From assembly GCF_014805685.1 (NCBI RefSeq), contig NC_060886.1:19388608-19452607 (forward strand): a DNA stretch of 64,000 nt, written 5' to 3'. Under the pieces are notes generated by a model. The model was not told the DNA's origin, searched no databases, and saw only the letters and a program-made list of their open reading frames with translations. This DNA comes from Silurus meridionalis. Taxonomy: Eukaryota; Chordata; Actinopteri; Siluriformes; Siluridae. Positions 61,012-64,000 of this stretch are shown here, in pieces. The position numbers and the translations under genes were made by a program. Positions within the stretch are counted from its first letter, which is position 1. Each line of letters opens with the position of its first letter.

Positions 61012-63229
61012 TTGTCCACATGATGCAAAGAAAACATGATTCATCAGTCCAAGCCACCTTCTTCCAACACTTGCATAACCCAGTTCTGATTCTCATTTAC
61101 CCCTTGTAGACATTTTCAGTAGTATACAGCAGTCAGCATGGATTGATCTGCTGTACAGCTATATGCAGCAGGCTGTGATGGACAATATTTTGGACTTTTA
61201 TTCATCAAAGCCAGAATTAACTTTTCAGCAAATAATTCTTAGGGCTACAGAAGCTCTTCTTTGGCATCAGACCAGATCTGCTAGCCATCTTTGCAACTTA
61301 TCAAAGTTGTTCAGATCCTTATGTTTGCCCATGTTTCCTGTTTCAAACACTGCACGTGACTGTTAGCTTGCTGCCCGTAAATGTTATTTACTTCACCCGT
61401 CAGTCATTTTAATGTTATGGCTGATCAGTGACCAAATTTCAAAGAATAGCCCACAAAAATCCAAATGACTAATGAGATGTTTATAATTATAGTCAGTGAG
61501 CTGACTATGATTATTACTAGTTGTAATTAGCTAATCCTATGCCAATTTGCCATGGTATTCCAAATGAACACCCGATGTAAATTTCCATCATAAAAAGATG
61601 AAATTTTCTAATGGAAATCCCATGGGGCTATTTTGTACATTTCTACTAGGTGGCAGTTGCAGTATTTGAGGGTGGCATTCTTAGTGGAGACAGTTCCTCT
61701 GAGGCCTCCAAACTCAGTTCCAAAAGTGCCAAAGAACGATGCAACCGGAGAAAGAAAATGAAGCAGAAAGAGGAGGAGGTTGAGAAAGGGGACAACGGAA
61801 AAATCCACAATTCTGACCCAGAGAGCAACTTTAGAAGAACCAGTTTCCGATATTCTGTGGATGGAAACATACTGTCATATGATAGAACATATCAATCTCC
61901 TCATCAGGTCAGGAATGGTTCTTAGCTGCCGTGGTACTGATTATCATTGTATGCTCCGTTGATGAGTTTTTATATTATTACTGTTGTATTAGACACATAT
62001 ACTTATTAATTTAATTGTCACCATCATGTCTTTAAGCTTCATGTGGCTTTCTTTTCAAATTTTCAGCTTCTATTCAGCTTCATATTTGTTTCTTATTTAC
62101 TTGTTACTTTCATTTCCTTCTTGACATTGTTTTTCCGTGGCTTTTTAATTTTTCATTTCAGTCATTGGCATTTATTTATTTATTCGCCAAAATCTTTGCA
62201 GCATTAGTTGAGATTTTATTTCTGTTATTTTCTTGGTCTTTGGTCTTATCATCATCCTCATCATTGTCATCATCATCATCATCATCATTATTATCATCAT
62301 CATCGTTTGCCATATTTTATGTTTGGCATGCCAGTTTTATTTGCCACATGACCATTGTAATGTAATTGTCAATTCATCTTGTGTGGTGTTTACATGTGAC
62401 GTGAGCCTGAGGCCTATTTTTTTTTCAGTCACTTGTGAGTATTCAGGGCTCAGTGTTCTCTCCACGCCGAAACAGTAGGGCTAGCATCTTTACCTTTCGT
62501 GGCCGCCTGGGATCAGACAATGGATTTGCAGATGACGAGCACAGTGCATTTGAGGACACAGGCAGCCGGCGTGGCTCGTTGTTTCTGCCACATTGCTCTG
62601 AGCGTCATTACAGTACTGGCAGCAGGAACAGCTTGACCCCACGTGTTTTCCTCTCTCCAAATGGAAAAGTGCGCAGCTCTGTGGATTGCAATGGCACAGT
62701 GTCCTATGTGACTGGGAATTCATTGCCAAGCTCTCCAGAGGTTCTGCAGTTGCCTGAGGTGACCATAGATAAAGTCACGATAGATGACAGTGTAAGGAAT
62801 TTTGCATCTTAGGTGGTACTTCAACTATGCACTCAGTTGAAGCAATATGTAATATAGTAAACATCTTATAGGTAAATATACTACCACTATAACCCATTAA
62901 ATAGTAGAACACAGGCTAAAAGCCAACTACAAAAGTTTTGTTTTTTATTAAACATTGTGATATAATTTCTACACCTCATGTATGGTGTGCTACAATTATT
63001 ATACTATTTAATAGTTTAAGTTCAAGTTTGGCTAATTAGACTTGTAATTCATTATAATTCTAATTATTCTAATAAGACTGTAATGTCTTTATTGTTCTTC
63101 TTCAGAGGAAAAAAGAGGAGTACAGGAGGAGGTATGAGGCTGAACATCTCTCACCAGGTTTTTTAGATGACCATACAGCCAGACAGAGGGCTCTAAGTGT
63201 AGCTAGTATTATCACCAACACAATGGAAG
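49908..63229 (+). CDS. scn1lab: Voltage-gated sodium channel alpha subunit, scn1a-like (partial, exons 1-12)
   Basis: Pore-forming Nav1 subunit of excitable cells. Joined exons give 702 codons: the N-terminus ([20 protein letters not shown]), all of domain I and the I-II linker; domains II-IV lie beyond the right edge. In domain I the voltage sensor has R222, R225, R228 and K231. The pore loop reads [14 protein letters not shown]377 is the selectivity Asp of the DEKA ring and Y378 is the aromatic residue of tetrodotoxin-sensitive channels (cardiac-type channels have Cys). The linker holds [17 protein letters not shown] and [12 protein letters not shown], typical of the SCN1A/2A/3A group. Exons 2, 4, 7, 8 and 9 match mammalian sizes (119, 129, 64, 142, 207), and intron 2 is of AT-AC type. 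Adjacency to slc38a11 supports the SCN1/2/3/9 cluster. The choice between fish scn1laa and scn1lab is a guess from synteny. Confidence 0.93.
50178..51053 (+). other. scn intron 1
   Basis: Ordinary AT-rich intron; nothing recognisable in it. Confidence 0.8.
51054..51172 (+). CDS. scn1lab: scn exon 2
   Basis: 119 bases, [14 protein letters not shown] through [16 protein letters not shown]. Acceptor TTTCAG. It ends CATTC before an ATATCCTTT U12-type donor. Confidence 0.95.
51173..51419 (+). other. scn1lab: U12-type AT-AC intron 2
   Basis: The intron begins ATATCCTTTC and ends TTTTCAC, with a TCTTGAC branch-type word near its 3' end. The frame is kept (Ser codon TC-A, then LFNIIIMC) only with these AT-AC borders. 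Minor-spliceosome AT-AC introns at this position are known for Nav channel genes. Confidence 0.95.
51420..51518 (+). CDS. scn1lab: scn exon 3
   Basis: 99 bases (mammals 90): domain I segment S1, [18 protein letters not shown], with a longer S1-S2 loop ([15 protein letters not shown]). Donor GTAAGT. Confidence 0.94.
51650..51778 (+). CDS. scn1lab: scn exon 4
   Basis: 129 bases: S2 and S3 of domain I ([33 protein letters not shown]). Acceptor TTTTTACAG, donor GTAAGT. Confidence 0.95.
52000..52653. mobile_element. Non-autonomous hAT-like element with 8-bp target duplication
   Basis: 654 bases beginning CTCTGGTTCCCAACC and ending GGTCAGGAAACCTCTG, flanked on both sides by a perfect ACTTAGGT (51992-51999 and 52654-52661). 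Eight-base duplications and this type of terminus are hallmarks of hAT transposons. No transposase frame is present. Confidence 0.85.
53114..53215 (+). pseudogene. hAT transposase C-terminal dimerisation remnant
   Basis: One continuous frame reads [10 protein letters not shown], a stop, then [20 protein letters not shown] and LIN. This matches the conserved end of hAT/ZMYM1-like transposases (pattern [18 protein letters not shown]). A stop codon and loss of the following residues show it is dead. It may belong to the same hAT invasion as nearby fragments. Confidence 0.65.
53625..53777. repeat. Dispersed repeat end (ACTTTTACTCAAGT type)
   Basis: Repeated ACTTTTACTCAAGT words ending GTCTACCACTG, as in a common fish hAT-like MITE. 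Only one terminus is recognised. Confidence 0.5.
54138..54325 (-). mobile_element. tRNA-derived SINE copy
   Basis: Minus-strand copy of the family at 13885 and 21783: TTGCATTTGGCAGAGACCTT, ATCCAGAGCAACTTAC, GGGGCCCAGCAGTGGCAGCT, then a degraded tRNA-like head. Confidence 0.75.
54949..55043 (+). CDS. scn1lab: scn exon 5 (S3-S4)
   Basis: 95 bases, one codon longer than the mammalian 92-base exon: [20 protein letters not shown] then [11 protein letters not shown]. Only one exon 5 version is visible; mammals often have paired 5N/5A alternatives. Confidence 0.94.
55304..55540 (+). CDS. scn1lab: scn exon 6 (S5 and turret)
   Basis: 237 bases: [21 protein letters not shown]5, then [12 protein letters not shown] and a loop with several N-glycosylation sequons (NAT, NFT, NHT). 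Donor GTGAGT. Confidence 0.95.
56377..56440 (+). CDS. scn1lab: scn exon 7
   Basis: 64 bases: [20 protein letters not shown] then AG. Acceptor CCTGTAG, donor GTAAGT. Confidence 0.93.
56807..56948 (+). CDS. scn1lab: scn exon 8 (pore loop)
   Basis: 142 bases: [20 protein letters not shown], then [14 protein letters not shown] with selectivity D377 and Y378. Donor GTATGT, then a TA microsatellite only 12 bases downstream. Confidence 0.95.
56961..57032. repeat. TA microsatellite
   Basis: About 36 TA units starting 12 bases after the scn exon 8 donor. Confidence 0.95.
57676..57882 (+). CDS. scn1lab: scn exon 9 (S6)
   Basis: 207 bases: [40 protein letters not shown], then a charged helix. Donor GTATTG. 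Confidence 0.95.
58110..58600 (+). mobile_element. Decayed DNA-transposon fragment
   Basis: Blocks such as GGTGGAACCACCTTTAGTTA, ACTTTTGGGATATGC, GTATCCTGTTTGAAGGTGA and TGGTGTTCTCAGGGTGTTGC are a diverged version of a repeat I recognise from many fish genomes. No intact frame. Confidence 0.5.
59193..59513 (-). pseudogene. Tc1 transposase catalytic fragment
   Basis: Contains the first catalytic Asp/Glu region context (LWSEESKFE, where active copies have SDESKFE) and [14 protein letters not shown]. The conserved Asp is Glu here. The frame is lost before the DDE end, which continues in another frame to about 58970. Confidence 0.85.
59647..59943 (-). pseudogene. Tc1 transposase N-terminal fragment
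   Basis: Helix-turn-helix part: [20 protein letters not shown] and [18 protein letters not shown]. The frame stops before joining the catalytic part. Confidence 0.85.
60456..61421 (+). mobile_element. Second Tc1-like repeat family, near full length
   Basis: Starts CCATAACATTAAAACCACAT and ends CATTTTAATGTTATGGCTG, mirrored termini. Interior blocks include GAGGCATGTACTCCACAAGA, GTTGTGGTATCTGGTACCAA, GGTAGGTGGTACATATCCAT and AACATGATTCATCAGTCCA. It is decayed and non-coding. A CA microsatellite (60943-61010) has grown inside it. Same family as the fragment at 44745-45240. Confidence 0.8.
60943..61010. repeat. CA microsatellite inside a transposon
   Basis: About 33 CA units. Confidence 0.95.
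61650..61907 (+). CDS. scn1lab: scn exon 10 (I-II linker)
   Basis: 258 bases: [18 protein letters not shown], a Lys/Arg/Glu-rich stretch and [20 protein letters not shown] then Q. Acceptor TACTAG, donor GTCAGG. Confidence 0.93.
61908..62428 (+). other. scn intron 10
   Basis: Short T-rich intron with an ATC trinucleotide run at 62252-62304. Confidence 0.85.
62429..62791 (+). CDS. scn1lab: scn exon 11 (I-II linker)
   Basis: 363 bases: [60 protein letters not shown]. It contains RRNS and RRGS kinase-type sites. Donor GTAAGG. Confidence 0.94.
62792..63105 (+). other. scn intron 11
   Basis: Short AT-rich intron; nothing notable. Confidence 0.85.
63106..63229 (+). CDS. scn1lab: scn exon 12 (I-II linker)
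   Basis: 124 bases: [20 protein letters not shown], then [18 protein letters not shown]. Donor GTAACT. The gene continues beyond the window. Confidence 0.93.
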
Positions 63230-64000
63230 GTAACTGCACTCCTGTTTGAACCTGAACATCTGGCTATTTAAAAAAAAAGAATATTTCAGAATCTTAGAAT
63301 GTTGATTAGGTTCAAAATATTTTGTTAAAAAAAAACCATAAAAAGCTGCATTAATTGAACATTTGGGGTGTAACAATGAATCAGCATTTAACATGTGATT
63401 TAAAAATGTGCATTGTGAAAATGTGTAACACATAATGGAAATCAGCATATTATTAATTAAGGACCAAATGCAATTGTACATTGTACACCAAAGGTCCCAA
63501 ACTAGACAAATCAAAGAGTTAAATTATACAGAGGTCACACTGATCATATGACAACATTCTTTTGTGGAGAGTTTGCACCATTACCAGAAATCATTTGTAA
63601 AGTGAATGATAGATCAGTATTACAATGACAGACATGCGTGGTAGGTTAAATGATTGCACAACCATTTTATGACTTGAGAAGACCTCTTTATTTGTTTTAA
63701 AATGGCCCCAGCCCCATGCTACTGCAATCAACAGTCCATAAGAAAAAGGTCATTTTATCTAACTTTGGAGCTCTATTTCTAATTATAATGATTTTTCAGG
63801 CAATGCTATGGTTCTCATTTGTTTGTACTCATTTGTTTTACTAAATCTTTTTCTTAGGGTCGGAGACCTTGATTTTCAATCATATTTTAAGATTGTTTCA
63901 ATTATAAAATTCATTTCAATTGAACAGTAAATTCAATGAACATTTAATGAAATGAAATGTAGATGTTAATTTGTTAATACATGCAAGTATTTGCATATTA
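63230..64000 (+). other. scn intron 12 (part)
   Basis: AT-rich and without a recognisable exon; the next exon (domain II S1) lies past the edge. Confidence 0.8.

Larger units (their letters stand above)
57883..61649 (+). other. scn intron 9
   Basis: 3.8 kb, mostly transposon-derived: 58110-58600, 58775-60275 and 60456-61421. Confidence 0.75.

Overview
The window is nuclear DNA of a ray-finned fish, most likely an otophysan such as a catfish. The evidence is multi-exon vertebrate genes with GT-AG introns, very frequent CA/TA/GATA-type microsatellites, tRNA-derived SINE copies, and Tc1/mariner and hAT DNA transposons of types common in fish. The species call is an inference from repeat style; the vertebrate and fish calls are firm. 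LAYOUT: four protein genes account for essentially all supportable coding sequence. (1) rap2a, minus strand: the first coding exon (6056-6369) under a CpG-rich promoter (about 6370-7330). Its second exon lies beyond the left edge, so bases 1-6055 are intron. (2) mbnl2, minus strand: nine coding exons between 29639 and 13693, giving a 378-residue product with all four CCCH zinc fingers. A long 3' UTR probably runs to about 9.86 kb, and a probable non-coding first exon sits in a CpG island at about 35.6-36.2 kb. (3) slc38a11, minus strand: twelve coding exons, 43381 to 38811, complete at 464 residues. (4) A voltage-gated sodium channel alpha subunit of the scn1/2/3/9a group, plus strand: twelve coding exons from 49908 to 63229. 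They encode the N-terminus, all of domain I and most of the I-II linker (702 codons); the gene runs off the right edge. slc38a11 and the channel are divergently arranged, with about 6.5 kb between their start codons. rap2a, mbnl2 and slc38a11 are head-to-tail on the same strand. The first two are neighbours on human 13q32 and the last two on human 2q24.3, so the window crosses a junction between two human synteny blocks. The genes do not form a pathway: a Ras-family GTPase, an RNA-splicing regulator, an amino-acid transporter and an ion channel. NON-CODING: introns and spacers hold many simple repeats and identifiable transposon copies. These include a 654-bp hAT-like element with perfect 8-bp target duplications, a 1.5-kb decayed Tc1/mariner element with TA duplications, a terminal-repeat element nested inside another in mbnl2 intron 1, two copies of a second Tc1-like family (one grew a CA microsatellite internally), and a foldback element next to the rap2a promoter. 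The most informative regulatory feature is a 150-base AG-exclusion zone with YGCY motifs upstream of the 54-base mbnl2 exon 5. The sodium-channel gene keeps the U12-type AT-AC intron typical of its family. I found no wholly new biological system; the notable items are gene-structure, splicing and transposon observations.
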